From positions 58,814,951-58,878,950 of the forward strand of contig OY282608.1 of NCBI GenBank assembly GCA_958298945.1: DNA of 64,000 nt, given 5' to 3'. The stretch comes from Atherix ibis. Taxonomy: Eukaryota > Arthropoda > Insecta > Diptera > Athericidae. The notes beneath the pieces are model-generated. The model did no database searches. It was not told the DNA's origin and saw nothing but the letters and a program-made list of their open reading frames with translations. Made by a program: the position numbers and the translations under genes. Within the stretch, counting starts at the first letter, position 1. The number at the start of each line of letters is the position of its first letter. Shown piece by piece: positions 1 through 13,649 of the stretch.

Positions 1-260
1 CAACAAACCAACAAACCAACAAACCAACAATCCAAAAAACCAACAAACCAACAAACCAACAAGCCAACAAGCCAACAAACCAACAAGCCAACAAGCAAAC
101 AAACGAACAAACGAACAAACCAACAAACCAACAAACCAACAAACGAACAAACCAACAAACCAACAAACCAACAAACCAACAAACCAACAAACCAACAAAC
201 TAACAAACCAACAAACCAACAAACCAACAAACCAACAAACCAACAAACCAACAAACGAAC
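1..260. repeat. Left-edge array segment, not assigned to a higher-order block
   Basis: Ordinary monomers with AAGCCAAC, AAACGAAC and AAACAAAC variants and one AATCCAAA unit near base 30. It continues the array leftwards beyond the window. I could not match it confidently to another block. Confidence 0.7.
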
Positions 261-360
261 AAGCTAACAAGCTAACAAACCAACAAACCAACAAACCAAC
301 AAAACAACAAACCAACAAACCAACAAACGAACAAACAAACAAACCAACAAACCAACAAAC

Positions 361-415
361 CAAGATACCAACAAACCAATAAACCAACAAGCCAACAAAC
401 TATCAAACAAATAAA
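361..415. repeat. Most diverged monomer cluster of block A copy 1
   Basis: Contains CAAGATACC, ACCAATAAACC, ACTATC and AAATAAACC within about 55 bases, the densest set of T-bearing variants in this part of the window. It is repeated unchanged at 2,431-2,485, so the mutations predate the block duplication. Confidence 0.85.
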
Positions 416-1748
416 CCAACAAACCAACAAACCAACAAACAAATAAACCAACAAACCAACAAGCCAACAAACCAACAAGCCAAAAAACCAACAAACCACC
501 AAGCCAACAAGCCAACAAACCAACAAGCCAACAAACCAACAAACAAACAACCAAAAAACCAACAAACCAACTAACCAACAAGCCAACAAACCAACAAACC
601 AACAAACCAAGTAACCAACAAGCCAAGAAACCAACAAACCAGCAAACCAACAAACCAACAAACCAACAAACCAACAAACCAACAAACCAACAAGCCAACA
701 AACGAACAAACCAACAAACCAACAAACCAACAAACCAACAAGCCAACAAACCAACAAGCCAACAAACCAACAAACCAACAAACCACAAAACAACAAACCA
801 CAAGCCAACAAGCCAACAAGCCAACAAACCAACAAACCAACAAACCAACAAACCAACAAACCAACAAACCAACAAACCAACAAACGAACAAACAAACAAA
901 CCAACAAACCAACAAGCCAACCAGCCAACAAACCAACAAACCAACAAACCAACAAAACAACAAACCGACATACCAATAAACCAACAAACCAACAAACCAA
1001 CAAGCCAACAAACCAAAAAACCAACAAACTTACAAACCAACAAACCAACAAGCTAACAAACCAAAAAAACAACAAACCAACAAACCAAGTAACCAACAAA
1101 CCAACAAACCAACAAGCCAAAAAGCCAACAAACCAACAAACGAACAAACCAACAAAGCAACAAACAAATAAACCAACAAACCAACAAACCAAAAAACCAA
1201 CAAAACCAACAAACCAACAAATCAACAAACCAACAAACCAACAAACGAACAAACCAACAAACCAACAAACCAACAAGCCAACAAACCAACAAACCAACAA
1301 ACTAAGAAACCAACAAACCAACAAACCAACAAACCAACAAACCAACAAACCAACAAACCAACAAACTAACAAACCAACAAACCAACAAACCAACAAACCA
1401 ACAAACGAACAAACCAACAAACCAAGAAACCAACAAGGCAACAAGCCAACAAGCCAACAAACCAACAAACCAACAAGCCAACAAGCCAACAAACCAACAA
1501 ACCAACAAACCAACAAATCAAGAAACCAACAAACCAACAAACCAACAAGCCAAAAAACCAACAAACCAACAAGCCAACAAGCCAACAAACCAACAAACCA
1601 AAAAACCAACAAACCAACAAACCAACAAACCAACAAACCAACAAACCAACAAACCAATAAGCCAACAAACCAACAAACCAACAACCAAACAAACCAACAA
1701 GCCAACAAACCAACAAACTAGCAAACCAATAAGCCAACAAACCAACAA

Positions 1749-1860
1749 ACTAACAGACCAACAAACCAACAAGCCAACAAACCAACAAACCAACAAACCA
1801 ACAAACTAACAGACCAACAAACCAACAAGCCAACAAACCAACAAACCAACAAACCAACAA
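1749..1860. repeat. 56-bp local tandem duplication
   Basis: The rare ACTAACAGACC landmark occurs at 1,749 and again at 1,805, followed by the same monomers. The step is 56 bases, seven monomers. The second copy of block A (near 3,960-4,000) lacks ACAGACC, so this is a local change. Confidence 0.75.
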
Positions 1861-3040
1861 ACCAACAAACCAACAAACCAACAAGCCAACAAACCAACAA
1901 ACCAACAAACCAACAAACCAACAAACTAACAAACCAACAACCGAACAAACAAACAAACCAACAAACCAACAAGCCAACAAACCAACAAACCAACAAGCCA
2001 ACAAGCCAACAAGCCAACAAACCAACAAACCAACAAACCAACAAACCAATATACCAACAAACCAGCAAACCAACAAACCAACAAACCAACAAACCAACAA
2101 GCCAACAAATCAAAAAACCAACAAACCAACAAACCAATAAGCCAACAAACCAACAAACTAACAAACCAACAAACCAACAAGCCAACAAACCAACAAACCA
2201 ACAAACCAACAAACCAACAAACGAACAAACCAACGAACCAACAAACCAACAAACCAACAAACCAACAAACCAACAAACCAACAAACCAACAAACCAACAA
2301 ACCAACAAACCAACAAACGAACAAGCTAACAAGCTAACAAACCAACAAACCAACAAACCAACAAACCAACAAACCAACAAACCAACAAACCAACAAACGA
2401 ACAAACAAACAAACCAACAAACCAACAAACCAAGATACCAACAAACCAATAAACCAACAAGCCAACAAACTATCAAACAAATAAACCAACAAACCAACAA
2501 ACCAACAAACAAATAAACCAACAAACCAACAAGCCAACAAACCAACAAGCCAAAAAACCAACAAACCACCAAGCCAACAAGCCAACAAACCAACAAGCCA
2601 ACAAACCAACAAACAAACAACCAAAAAACCAACAAACCAACTAACCAACAAGCCAACAAACCAACAAACCAACAAACCAAGTAACCAACAAGCCAAGAAA
2701 CCAACAAACCAGCAAACCAACAAACCAACAAACCAACAAACCAACAAACCAACAAACCAACAAGCCAACAAACGAACAAACCAACAAACCAACAAACCAA
2801 CAAACCAACAAGCCAACAAACCAACAAGCCAACAAACCAACAAACCAACAAACCAACAAAACAACAAACCACAAGCCAACAAGCCAACAAGCCAACAAAC
2901 CAACAAACCAACAAACCAACAAACCAACAAACCAACAAACCAACAAACGAACAAACAAACAAACCAACAAACCAACAAGCCAACCAACCAACAAACCAAC
3001 AAGCCAACCAGCCAACAAACCAACAAACCAACAAACCAAC

Positions 3041-3120
3041 AAAACAACAAACCGACATACCAACAAATCAACAAACCAACAAAACAACAAACCGACATAC
3101 CAAAAAACCAACAAACCAAT
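3041..3120. repeat. 40-bp local tandem duplication inside block A copy 2
   Basis: AAAACAACAAACCGACATAC is present at 3,041 and 3,081, five monomers apart. Copy 1 of the block has it once, near 954. This is a lineage-specific expansion in copy 2. Confidence 0.85.
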
Positions 3121-3130
3121 AAACCAACAA

Positions 3131-3370
3131 ACCAACAAACCAACAAGCCAACAAGCCAACAAACCAAAAAACCAACAAACTTACAAACCAACAAACCAAC
3201 AAGCTAACAAACCAAAAAAACAACAAACCAACAAACCAAGTAACAAACAAACCAACAAACCAACAAGCCAACAAGCCAACAAACCAAAAAACCAACAAAC
3301 TTACAAACCAACAAACCAACAAGCTAACAAACCAAAAAAACAACAAACCAACAAACCAAGTAACCAACAA
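3131..3370. repeat. 120-bp local tandem duplication inside block A copy 2
   Basis: Bases from about 3,131 to 3,243 are repeated exactly from 3,251 to 3,363, including the ACTTAC, AAGCTAAC and AAAAAAACAAC landmarks. The step is 120 bases, fifteen monomers. Copy 1 has a single version near 1,028-1,090. Confidence 0.88.
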
Positions 3371-4330
3371 ACCAACAAACCAACAAGCCAAAAAGCCAAC
3401 AAACCAACAAACGAACAAACCAACAAAGCAACAAACAAATAAACCAACAAACCAACAAACCAACAAACCAACAAACCAACAAAACCAACAAACCAACAAA
3501 TCAACAAACCAACAAACCAACAAACGAACAAACCAACAAACCAACAAACCAACAAGCCAACAAACCAACAAACCAACAAACTAACAAACCAACAAACCAA
3601 CAAACCAACAAACCAACAAACCAACAAACCAACAAACTAACAAACCAACAAACCAACAAACCAACAAACCAACAAACGAACAAACCAACAAACCAAGAAA
3701 CCAACAAACCAACAAGCCAACAAGCCAACAAACCAACAAACCAACAAGCCAACAAGCCAACAAACCAACAAACCAACAAATCAAGAAACCAACAAACCAA
3801 CAAACCAACAAGCCAAAAAACCAACAAACCAACAAGCCAACAAGCCAACAAACCAACAAACCAAAAACCAACAAACCAACAAACCAACAAACCAACAAAC
3901 CAATAAGCCAACATACCAACAAACCAACAAGCAAACAAACCAACAAGCCAACAAACCAACAAACTAACAAACCAATAAGCCAACAAACCAACAAACTAAC
4001 AAACCAACAAACCAACAAGCCAACAAACCAACAAACCAACAAACCAACAAACCAACAAACCAACAAACCAACAAACCAACAAACCACAAGCCAACAAGCC
4101 AACAAGCCAACAAGCCAACAAACAAACAAACCAACAAACCAACAAACCAACAAACTAACAAACCAACAACCGAACAAACAAACAAACCAACAAACCAACA
4201 AGCCAACAAACCAACAAACCAACAAGCCAACAAGCCAACAAGCCAACAAACCCACAAACCAACAAACCAATATACCAACAAACCAACAAACCAACAAACC
4301 AACAAACCAACAAACCAACAAGCCAACAAA

Positions 4331-4984
4331 TCAAAAAACCAACAAACCAACAAACCAACAAACCAACAAACCAACAAACTAACAAGCCAACAAGCCAACA
4401 AACCAAAAAACCAACAAACCAACAAACCAACAAACCAACAAGCCAACAAACCAAAAAAACAACAAACCAACAAACCAAGTAACCAACAAACCAACAAACC
4501 AACAAAACAACAAACCAACAAACCAACGAACCAACAAGCCAACAAACCAAAAAACCAATAAATCAACCTACCAACAAACCCACAAACAAACAAACCAACA
4601 AACCAACAGGCCAACAAACTAACAAACCAACAAGCCAAGAAACCAACAACCCAACAAACGAACAAACCAACAAACAAACAAACAAACAAACCAACAAACC
4701 AACAAACCAACAAACCAACAAACCAAAAAACCAACAAACCAACAAACAAACAAACCAACAAACCAATAAGCCAACAAGCCAACAAACCAACAAACCAACA
4801 AGCCAACAAGCCAACAAACCAACAAGCCAACAAACCAACAAACCAACAAACCAAAAAACGAAAAAACCAACAAACCAACAAACCAACAAGCCAACAAACG
4901 AACAGACCAACAAACAACAAACCAATAAACCAACAAGCCAACAAACAAATAAACCAACAAACCAACAAACCAACAAACAAAAAA
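4331..4984. repeat. Array between blocks A and B
   Basis: Mixed monomers. The part near 4,440-4,490 resembles the AAAAAAACAAC and AAGTAACC cluster of block A. The part from about 4,740 resembles 7,625 onward, with AATAAGCC at 4,765 and 7,650 and CGAAAAAACC at 4,859 and 7,792. Confidence 0.65.
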
Positions 4985-6375
4985 ACCAACAAACCAACAA
5001 ACCAACAAACGAAGAAACAAACAAACAAACAAACCAACAAACCAACACACCACCAAACCAAGTAACCAACAAGACAACAAACCAACAAGCCAACAAACAA
5101 ATAAGCCAATAAACCAACAAACCAACAAACCAACAAACCAACATACCAACAAACCAACAAACGAACAAACGAAGAAACCAGCAAACCAACAAACCAACAA
5201 GCCAACAAAACAACAAACCAACAAACCAACAAACCAACAAACCAACAAACGAACAAACAAACAAACCAACAAACCAACAAGCCAACAAGCCAACAAACCA
5301 ACAAACCAGCAAGCCAACAAGCCAACAAACCAACAAACCAACAAACCAACAAACCAACAAACCAACAAACCAACAAACCAACAAACCAACAAACCAACAA
5401 ATCAACAAACCAACAAACCAAAAAACCAACAAACCAACAAACCAACAAACCAACAAACCAACAAACCAACAAACCAAGTAACCAACAAACCAACAAACCA
5501 ACAAACCAAAAAACCAACAAACCAACAAACCAACAAACCAACAAACCAACAAACCAACAAGTCAACAAGCCAATAAACCAAAAAACCAACAAACCAATAA
5601 ACCAACAAACCAACAAACCAACAAACCAACAAACCAACAAACCAACAAACCAACAAACCAACAAGCCAACAAACCAACAAACCAACAAACCAACAAACCA
5701 ACAAACGAAGAAACAAACAAACAAACAAACCAACAAACCAACACACCACCAAACCAAGTAACCAACAAGCCAACAAACCAACAAGCCAACAAACAAATAA
5801 GCCAATAAACCAACAAACCAACAAACCAACAAACCAACATACCAACAAACCAACAAACGAAGAAACCAGCAAACCAACAAACCAACAAGCCAACAAAACA
5901 ACAAACCAACAAACCAACAAACCAACAAACCAACAAACGAACAAACGAACAAACAAACAAACCAACAAACCAACAAGCCAACAAGCCAACAAACCAACAA
6001 ACCAGCAAGCCAACAAGCCAACAAACCAACAAACCAACAAACCAACAAACCAACAAACCAACGACCCAACAAACCAACAAACCAACAAACCAACAAACCA
6101 ACAAACCAAAAAACCAACAAACCAACAAACCAACAAACCAACAAACCAACAAACCAACAAACCAACAAACCAAGTAACCAACAACCAACAAACCAACAAA
6201 CCAAAAAACCAACAAACCAACAAACCAACAAATCAACAAACCAACAAACCAACAAGTCAACAAGCCAATAAACCAAAAAACCAACAAACCAATAAACCAA
6301 CAAACCAACAAACCAACAAACCAACAAACCAACAAACCAACAAACCAACAAACCAACAAGCCAACAAACCAACAA
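4985..6375. repeat. 696-bp tandem duplication (block B)
   Basis: Two adjacent copies, about 4,985-5,680 and 5,681-6,375. Landmarks repeat at a step of 696 (87 monomers): GAAGAAAC at 5,011 and 5,707, ACACACCACC at 5,045 and 5,741, AAATAAGCC at 5,099 and 5,795, CCAGCAAGCC at 5,306 and 6,002, AAGTAACC at 5,476 and 6,172. The step dips to 688 in the middle and ends at 695 because of a 7-bp unit near 6,181. No gene content. Confidence 0.88.
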
Positions 6376-7315
6376 ACCAACAAGCCAACAAGCCAACAAA
6401 CCAAAAAACCAACAAACTAACAAACGAAAAAACCAACAAACTAACAAACCAACAAACCAACAAACAAACAAACGAACAAACGAACAAACGAACAAACCAA
6501 CAAACCAACAAACCAACAAACCAACAAGCCAACAAACCAACAAGCCAACAAACCAAGTAACCAACAAGCCAACAAATGAACAAGCCAACAAGCCAACAAA
6601 CCAACAAACCAACAAACGAACAAACTAACAAACAAACAAACCAACAAACCAACAAGGCAACAAACCAACAAACCAACAAACTAAGAAACCAACCAACCAA
6701 CAAACCAACAAGCCAACCATCTAACAAACCAACAAGCCAACAAGCCAATAAACCAAAACACCAACAAACTAACAAACCAAAAAACTAACAAACCAACAAA
6801 GCAACACACCAACAAGCCAACAAACCAACAAACCAACAAACCAAGTAACCAACAAGCCAACAAACCAACAAGCCAACAAACGAACAAACCAACAAACCAA
6901 AAAACCAACAAACCAACAAACCAAAAAGCCAACAAACCAACAAACCAACAAACCAAGTAACCAACAAACCAACATACCAACAAACCCCGAAACCAACAAG
7001 CCAACAAACCAACAAACGAACAAACCAACAAACCAACAAACCAACAAACGAACAAACCAACAAACCAACAAACCAAAAAGCCAACAAACGAACAAACCAA
7101 CAAACAAACAAACCAAAAAACCAACAAGCCAACAAACCAACAAACCAAGTAAGCAACAAGCCAACAAACCAAGAAGCCAACAAACAAATAAATCAACAAA
7201 CCAACAAACCAACAAATAAATAGACCAACAAACCAACAAGCCAACAAACCAACAAGCCAACAAACCAACAAACCAACAATCCAACAAACCAACTAACCAC
7301 AAACCAACAAACCAA
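6376..7315. repeat. Array segment rich in AAGTAACC and A-run variants, unassigned
   Basis: Holds many T- and A-rich variants, including AAATGAAC at 6,574, AAGTAAGC near 7,147 and a CCCCG cluster near 6,986. I could not align it to a single earlier block. It contains no recognisable non-satellite sequence. Confidence 0.6.
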
Positions 7316-7651
7316 AAAACCAACAGGCCAACAAACCAACAAACCAACAAGCCAATAAACCAACAAGCCAACAAACGAACAAACCAACAAACAAACAAAC
7401 CAACAAACCAACAAACCAACAAACCAACAAACCAAAAAACCAACAAACCAACAAACCAACAAACCAACAAACCAACAAACCAAAAAACCAACAGGCCAAC
7501 AAACCAACAAACCAACAAGCCAATAAACCAACAAGCCAACAAACGAACAAACCAACAAACAAACAAACCAACAAACCAACAAACCAACAAACCAACAAAC
7601 CAAAAAACCAACAAACCAACAAACCAACAAACAAACAAACCAACAAACCAA
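7316..7651. repeat. 168-bp tandem duplication
   Basis: The rare CAGGCC monomer occurs at 7,324 and 7,492 with the same following order (AAGCCAATAAACC, AAACGAAC, AAACAAAC). The step is 168, twenty-one monomers. Confidence 0.82.
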
Positions 7652-8110
7652 TAAGCCAACAAGCCAACAAACCAACAAACCAACAAGCCAACAAGCCAAC
7701 AAACCAACAAACCAACAAGCCAACAAGCCAACAAACCAAAAAACCAACAAACCAACAAACCAACAACCCAACAAACCAACAAACCAAAAAACGAAAAAAC
7801 CAACAAACCAACAAACCAACAAGCCAACAAACGAACAGACCAACATACAAACAAACCAACAAACCAACAAGCCAACAAACAAATAAACCAAGAAACCAAC
7901 AAACCGACAAACAAAAAAACCAACAAACCAACAAACCAACAAACGAAGAAACGAACAAACAAACAAACCAACAAACCAACACACCACCAAACCAAGTAAC
8001 CAACAAGCCAACAAACCAACAAGCCAACAAACAAATAAACCAATAAACCAACAAACCAACAAACCAACAAACCAACATACCAACAAACCAACAAACCAAC
8101 AAACGAAGAA
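7625..8110. repeat. Third partial copy of block B
   Basis: Shares ordered landmarks with block B: AATAAGCC (7,650), CGAAAAAACC (7,792), AACAGACC near 7,835, GAAGAAAC (7,945), ACACACCACC (7,979) and AAATAAACC (8,033). Offsets are about 2,885-2,934 from the first tandem copy and 2,238 from the second. Confidence 0.82.
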
Positions 8111-8770
8111 ACCTACAAACCAACAAACCAACAAGCCAACAAACCAACAAACCAACAAACCAACAAACCAACAAACGAACAAACAAACACACCAACAAAC
8201 CAACAAGCCAACAAACCAACAAGCCAACAAGCCAACAAACCAAAAAACCAACAAACCAACAAACCAACAAACCAACAAACCAACAAAGCAACAAACCAAC
8301 AAACCAACAAACCAAGTAACCAACAAACCAACAAACCAAAAAACCAACAAACCAACAAACCAGCAAGCCAACAAACCAACAAATCAACAATTCAACAAGC
8401 CAAAAAACCAAAAAACCAACAAACCAACAAACCAACAAACCAACAAACCAACAAACCAACAAACCAACAAACCAACAAACCAACAAACCAACAAGCCAAC
8501 AAACCAACAAACCAACAAGCCAACAAGCCAACAAACCAAAAAACCAACAAACCAACAAACGAACAAACCAACAAACCAACAAACCAACAAACCAACAAAC
8601 CAACAAAGGAACAAACGAACAAACCAACAAACCAACAAACGAACAAACCAACAAGCCAACAAACCAACAAGCCAACAAACCAAGTAACCAACAAACCAAC
8701 AAACGAACAAGCCAACAAGCGAACAAACCAACAAACCAACAAACGAACAAACCAACAAACAAACAAACCA

Positions 8771-9586
8771 ACAAGCCAACAATCCAACAAAAGAACAAAC
8801 CAACAAACAAACAAACCAACAAACGAACAACCCAACAAACCAACAAACCAACAAACCAACAAACGAACAAACCAACAACCCACCAAACCAACAAACCAAC
8901 AAGCCAACAAGCCAACAAACCAACAAGCCAACAAACGAACAAACCAACAAACAAACAAACCAACAAACCAACATACCAACAAACCAACAAACGAACAAAC
9001 CAACAACCCAACAAACCAACAAACCAACAAACCAACAAACCAACAAACCAACAAATCAAGAAACCAACAAACCAACAAACCAACAAGCCAACAAACCAAC
9101 AAGCCACCAAACCAACAAACCAACAAACCAACAGGCCAAAAAACCAACAAACAAACAAACCAACAAACCAACAAACCAACAAGCCAACAATCCAACAAAA
9201 GAACAAACCAACAAACAAACAAACCAACAAACGAACAACCCAACAAACCAACAAACCAACAAACCAACAAACGAACAAACCAACAACCCACCAAACCAAC
9301 AAACCAACAAGCCAACAAGCCAACAAACCAACAAGCCAACAAACGAACAAACCAACAAACAAACAAACCAACAAACCAACATACCAACAAACCAACAAAC
9401 GAACAAACCAACAACCCAACAAACCAACAAACCAACAAACCAACAAACCAACAAACCAACAAATCAAGAAACCAACAAACCAACAAACCAACAAGCCAGC
9501 AAGCCAACAAACCAACAAACCAACAAAACAACAAAACAACAAACCAACAAACCAACAAATCAACAAACGAACAAACGAACAAACCA
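8771..9586. repeat. 408-bp tandem duplication
   Basis: Two adjacent copies with landmarks at a constant step of 408 (51 monomers): AATCCAAC at 8,781 and 9,189, CCCACC at 8,879 and 9,287, AAATCAAG at 9,053 and 9,461. The order of AAACGAAC, AACCCAAC and CATACC variants between them is preserved. Confidence 0.88.
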
Positions 9587-10080
9587 ACAAACCAACAAAC
9601 CAACAAACCAACAAACCAACAAACCAACAAGCCAACAAACCAACAAACCAACAAGCCAACAAGCCAACAAACCGACAAACCAACAAACCAACAAACCAAC
9701 AAACCAACAAACCAACAAACAAAGAAACCAACAAGCCAACAAACCAACAAACCAACAAACCAACAAACCAACAAACCAACAAACCAACAAACCAACAAGC
9801 CAACAAACGAACAAACCAACAAACGAACAAACAAACAAACCAACAAAAAATAAAACCAACAAACCAACAAACCAACAAACCAACAAACCAACAAACCAAC
9901 AAACCACCAAACCAACAAACCAACAAACCAACAAACCAACAAACCAACAAACCAACAAACCAAGAAACCAACAAACCAACAAACCAACAAACCAACAAGC
10001 CAACAAACCAACAAGCCAACAAGCCAACCAACCAACAAGCCAACAAACCAACAAACCAACAAACCAGCAAACCAGCAAAC

Positions 10081-10296
10081 CAAAAAACAACAAACCAACC
10101 AACAAACAAACCAACAAACCAACAAACGAACATACTAACAAGCCAACAAGCCAACAAACCAACAAGCCAACAAACCAACAAAAAAACAAACTAACAAACC
10201 AACAAACAAATAAACCAACAAACCAACAAACCAACAAATAAACAAAACAACAAACCAACACCCCAACAAACCAACAAACCAAAAAAACAAGAAACC
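10081..10296. repeat. U module, copy 1
   Basis: The U module is an ordered set: ACCAACCAAC, AAACGAAC, ACTAAC, a run of seven A before ACAAACTAAC, AAATAAACC, AAATAAACAAAACAAC, ACACCCCAAC and AAAAAAACAAGAAACC. In this copy the ACCCC landmark is at 10,260. The run of seven A is at 10,180-10,186. A plus-strand AAATGAAC unit follows 130 bases after ACCCC and AAGGCAAC follows at 10,588, so conservation extends beyond the module. Confidence 0.85.
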
Positions 10297-10999
10297 AACA
10301 AACCAACAAACCAACAAACCAACAAGCCAACAAACCAACAAACCAACAAACCAACAAACCAACAAACGAACAAACCAACAAGCCAACAAATGAACAAACC
10401 AACAAACCAACAAATCAACAAACCAACAAGCCAACAAACCAACAAACCAACAACCCAACAAACCAACAAACCAACAAACCAACAAACCAACAAACCAACA
10501 AACCAACAAGCGAACAAACCAACAAACCAATAAACCAACAAACCAACAAACCAACAAACCAACAAACGAACAAACCAACAAACCAACAAGGCAACAAGCC
10601 AACAAACTAACAACCCAACAAACCAACAAACCAACAAACCAACAAACCAACAAACCAACAAACCAACAAACCAACAAACCAACAAACCAACAAACCAACA
10701 AACCAACAAACCAACAAACCAACAAACCAACAAACCCACAAACCAACAAACCAACAAACCAACAAACCAACAAGCCAACAAGCCAACAAGCCAACAAACC
10801 AACAAACCAACAAACCAACAAACCAACAAACCAAAAAACCAACAAACCAACAAACCAACAAACCAACAAACCAACAAACCAACAAACCAGCAAGCCAACA
10901 AACCAACAAACCAACAAGCCAACAAACCAAAAAACCAACAAAGCAACAAACCAACAAGCCAACAAACCAACAAACCAACAACCCAACAAACCAACAAAC

Positions 11000-12600
11000 C
11001 AACAAGCCAACAAGCCAACAAACCAACAAGCCAACAAACGAACAAATCAACAAACAAACAAACCAACAAACCAACATACCAACAAACCAACAAACGAACA
11101 AACCGACAAACCAACAAACCAACAAACCAACACACGAACAAATAAACAAAACAATAAACCACCAAACCAACAAACCAAGAAACCAACAAACCAACAAACC
11201 AACAAGCCAACAAACCAACAAGCCAACAAACGAACAAACCAACAAACGAACAAACGAACAAACAAACAAACCAACAAACCAACAAACCAACAAACCAACA
11301 AACCAATAAACCAAGATTCCAACAAGCCAACAAACCAACAAGCCAACAAACCAACAAACCAACAAACCAGCAAACCAACAAACCAACAAACCAACAAGCC
11401 AACAAGCCAAAAAACCAACAAGCCAACAAACCAACAAGCCAACAAACCAACAAACCAACAAACCAACAAACCAACAAATCAACAAGGCAAAAAACCAACA
11501 AACAAACAAACCAACAAACCAATAAACCAAGACTCCAACAAGCCAACAAACCAACAAGCCAACAAACCAACAAACCAACAAACCAGCAAACCAGCAAACC
11601 AACAAACCAACAAGCCAACAAGCCAACAAACCAACAAGCCAACAAGCCAACAAACCAACAAGCCAACAAGCCAACAAACCAACAAACCAACAAACCAACA
11701 AACCAACAAACCAACAAGCCAAAAAACCAACAAACAAACAAACCAACAAACCAACAAACCAACAAGCCAACAATCCAAGAAAGGAACAAACCGACAAACA
11801 AACAAACCAACAAACGAACAACCCAACAAACCAACAAACCAACAAACCAACAAACCAACAAACGAACAAACCAACAACCCAACAAACCAACAAACCAAAA
11901 AGCCAACAAGCCAACAAACCAACAAGCCAACAAACGAACAAATCAACAAACAAACAAACCAACAAACCAACATACCAACAAACCAACAAACGAACAAACC
12001 AACAACCCAACAAACCAACAAACCAACAAACCAACAAACCAACAAATCAAGAAACCAACAAACCAACAAACCAACAAGCCAACAAGCCAACAAACCAACA
12101 AACCAACAAAACAACAAACCAACAAACCAACAAACCAACAAACGAACAAACGAACAAACCAACAAACCAACAAACACACAAACCAACAAACCAACAAGCC
12201 AACAAACCAACAAACCAACAAGCCAATAAGCCAACAAGCCAACAAACCGACAAACCAACAAACCAACAAACCAACAAACCAACAAGCCAACAAACCAACA
12301 AACCAAGAAACCAAGAAACCAACAAGCCAACAAACCAACAAACCAACAAACCAACAAACCAACAAACCAACAAGCCAACAAACGAACAAACCAACAAACG
12401 AACAAACAAACAAACCAACAAACCAACAAACCAACAAACCAACAAACCAACAAACCAACAAACCAACAAACCAACAAACCAACAAACCAACAAACCAACA
12501 AACCAACAAACCAACAAACCAACAAACCAACAAACCAACAAACCAACAAACCAACAAACCAACAAACCAACAAACCAACAAACCAACAAACCAACAAACC
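11000..12600. repeat. Higher-order block C, copy 1
   Basis: Repeated at about 13,650-15,180. Landmarks are ACACGAAC (11,132 and 13,773), GATTCC (11,315 and 13,956), a second GACTCC/GATTCC unit (11,531 and 14,148), AATCCAAG/AATCCAAC (11,772 and 14,373) and the paired CAAGAAACCAAGAAACC near 12,300 and 14,886. The offset drifts from 2,641 to about 2,585. Confidence 0.82.
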
Positions 12601-12610
12601 AACAAACCAA
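12412..12610. repeat. Homogeneous run of consensus monomers
   Basis: About 25 successive perfect AAACCAAC units with no variant, bounded by AAACAAAC on the left and AAACCAAG on the right. Homogeneity suggests recent local slippage or expansion. Confidence 0.9.
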
Positions 12611-12707
12611 GAAACCAAGAAACCAACAAGCCAACAAACCAACAAACCAACAAACCAACAAACCAACAAGCCAACAAACGAACAAACCAACAAACGAACA
12701 AACAAAC

Positions 12708-12925
12708 AAACCAACAAACCAACAAACCAACAAACCAACAAACCAACAAACCAACAAACCAACAAACCAACAAACCAACAAACCAACAAACCAACAAACC
12801 AACAAACCAACAAACCAACAAACCAACAAACCAACAAACCAACAAACCAACAAACCAACAAACCAACAAACCAACAAACCAACAAACCAACAAACCAACA
12901 AACCAACAAACCAACAAACCAACAA
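12708..12925. repeat. Homogeneous run of consensus monomers
   Basis: About 27 successive perfect AAACCAAC units. It follows the same AAACGAAC and AAACAAAC boundary as the run at 12,412, so the two runs sit in equivalent positions. Confidence 0.9.
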
Positions 12926-13016
12926 GCCAACAAACCAACAAGCCAACAAGCCAACAAACCAACAAGCCAACAAACCAACAAACCAACAAACCAACAAACC
13001 AGCAAACCAACAAACC

Positions 13017-13160
13017 AAAAAGCCAACAAACCAACCAACAAACAAACCAACAAACCAACAAACGAACAAAACTAACAAGCCAACAAGCCAACAAACCAAC
13101 AAGCCAACAAACGAACAAACCAACAAAAAAACAAACTAACAAACCAACAAACAAATAAAC
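13017..13160. repeat. U module, truncated copy
   Basis: Has AAAAAGCC, ACCAACCAAC, AAACGAACAAAACTAAC, the run of A before ACAAACTAAC and AAATAAACC. It lacks the AAATAAACAAAACAAC and ACACCCCAAC tail that defines the right half of the other copies. Confidence 0.8.
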
Positions 13161-13649
13161 CAACAAACCAACAAACCAACAAGCCAACAAACCAACAAGC
13201 CAACAAGCCAACAAACCAACAAGCCAACAAACCAACAAACCAACAAACCAACAAACCAACAAACCAACAAACCAACAAACCAACAAACCAACAAACCAAC
13301 AAACCAACAAACCAACAAACCAACAAACCAACAAACCAACAAACCAACAAACCAACAAACCAACAAACCAACAAGCCAACAAGCCAACAAGCCAACAAAC
13401 CAACAAACCAACAAACCAACAAACCAACAAACCAACAAACCAACAAACCAACAAACCAACAAACCAACAAACCAACAAACCAACAAACCAACAAACCAAC
13501 AAACCAACAAACCAACAAACCAGCAAGCCAACAAACCAACAAACCAACAAGCCAACAAGCCAACAAACCAAAAAACCAACAAAGCAACAAACCAACAAAC
13601 CAACAAACCAACAAACCAACAACCCAACAAACCAACAAACCAACAAGCC

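Larger units (their letters stand above)
261..2110. repeat. Higher-order block A, copy 1
   Basis: A run of variant monomers repeated in the same order from about 2,323 on. Matching landmarks are AAGCTAACAAGCTAAC (261 and 2,323), CAAGATACC (361 and 2,431), the ACTATC cluster near 400 and 2,470, AAGTAACC near 609 and 2,679, CCACAAGCC (798 and 2,869), ACCGACATAC (964 and 3,051), ACTTAC (1,028 and 3,179), ATCAAG (1,517 and 3,780), CCGAAC (1,941 and 4,170) and AATATACC (2,048 and 4,269). The offset drifts from 2,062 to about 2,279 and back to 2,221 bases. Blocks of monomers were therefore gained and lost after the duplication. No coding content. Confidence 0.88.
2323..4330. repeat. Higher-order block A, copy 2
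   Basis: Second copy of the block at 261-2,110, recognised by the same ordered landmark variants. It is longer than copy 1 mainly because of internal tandem duplications of 40 bp (near 3,041) and 120 bp (near 3,131). Confidence 0.88.
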
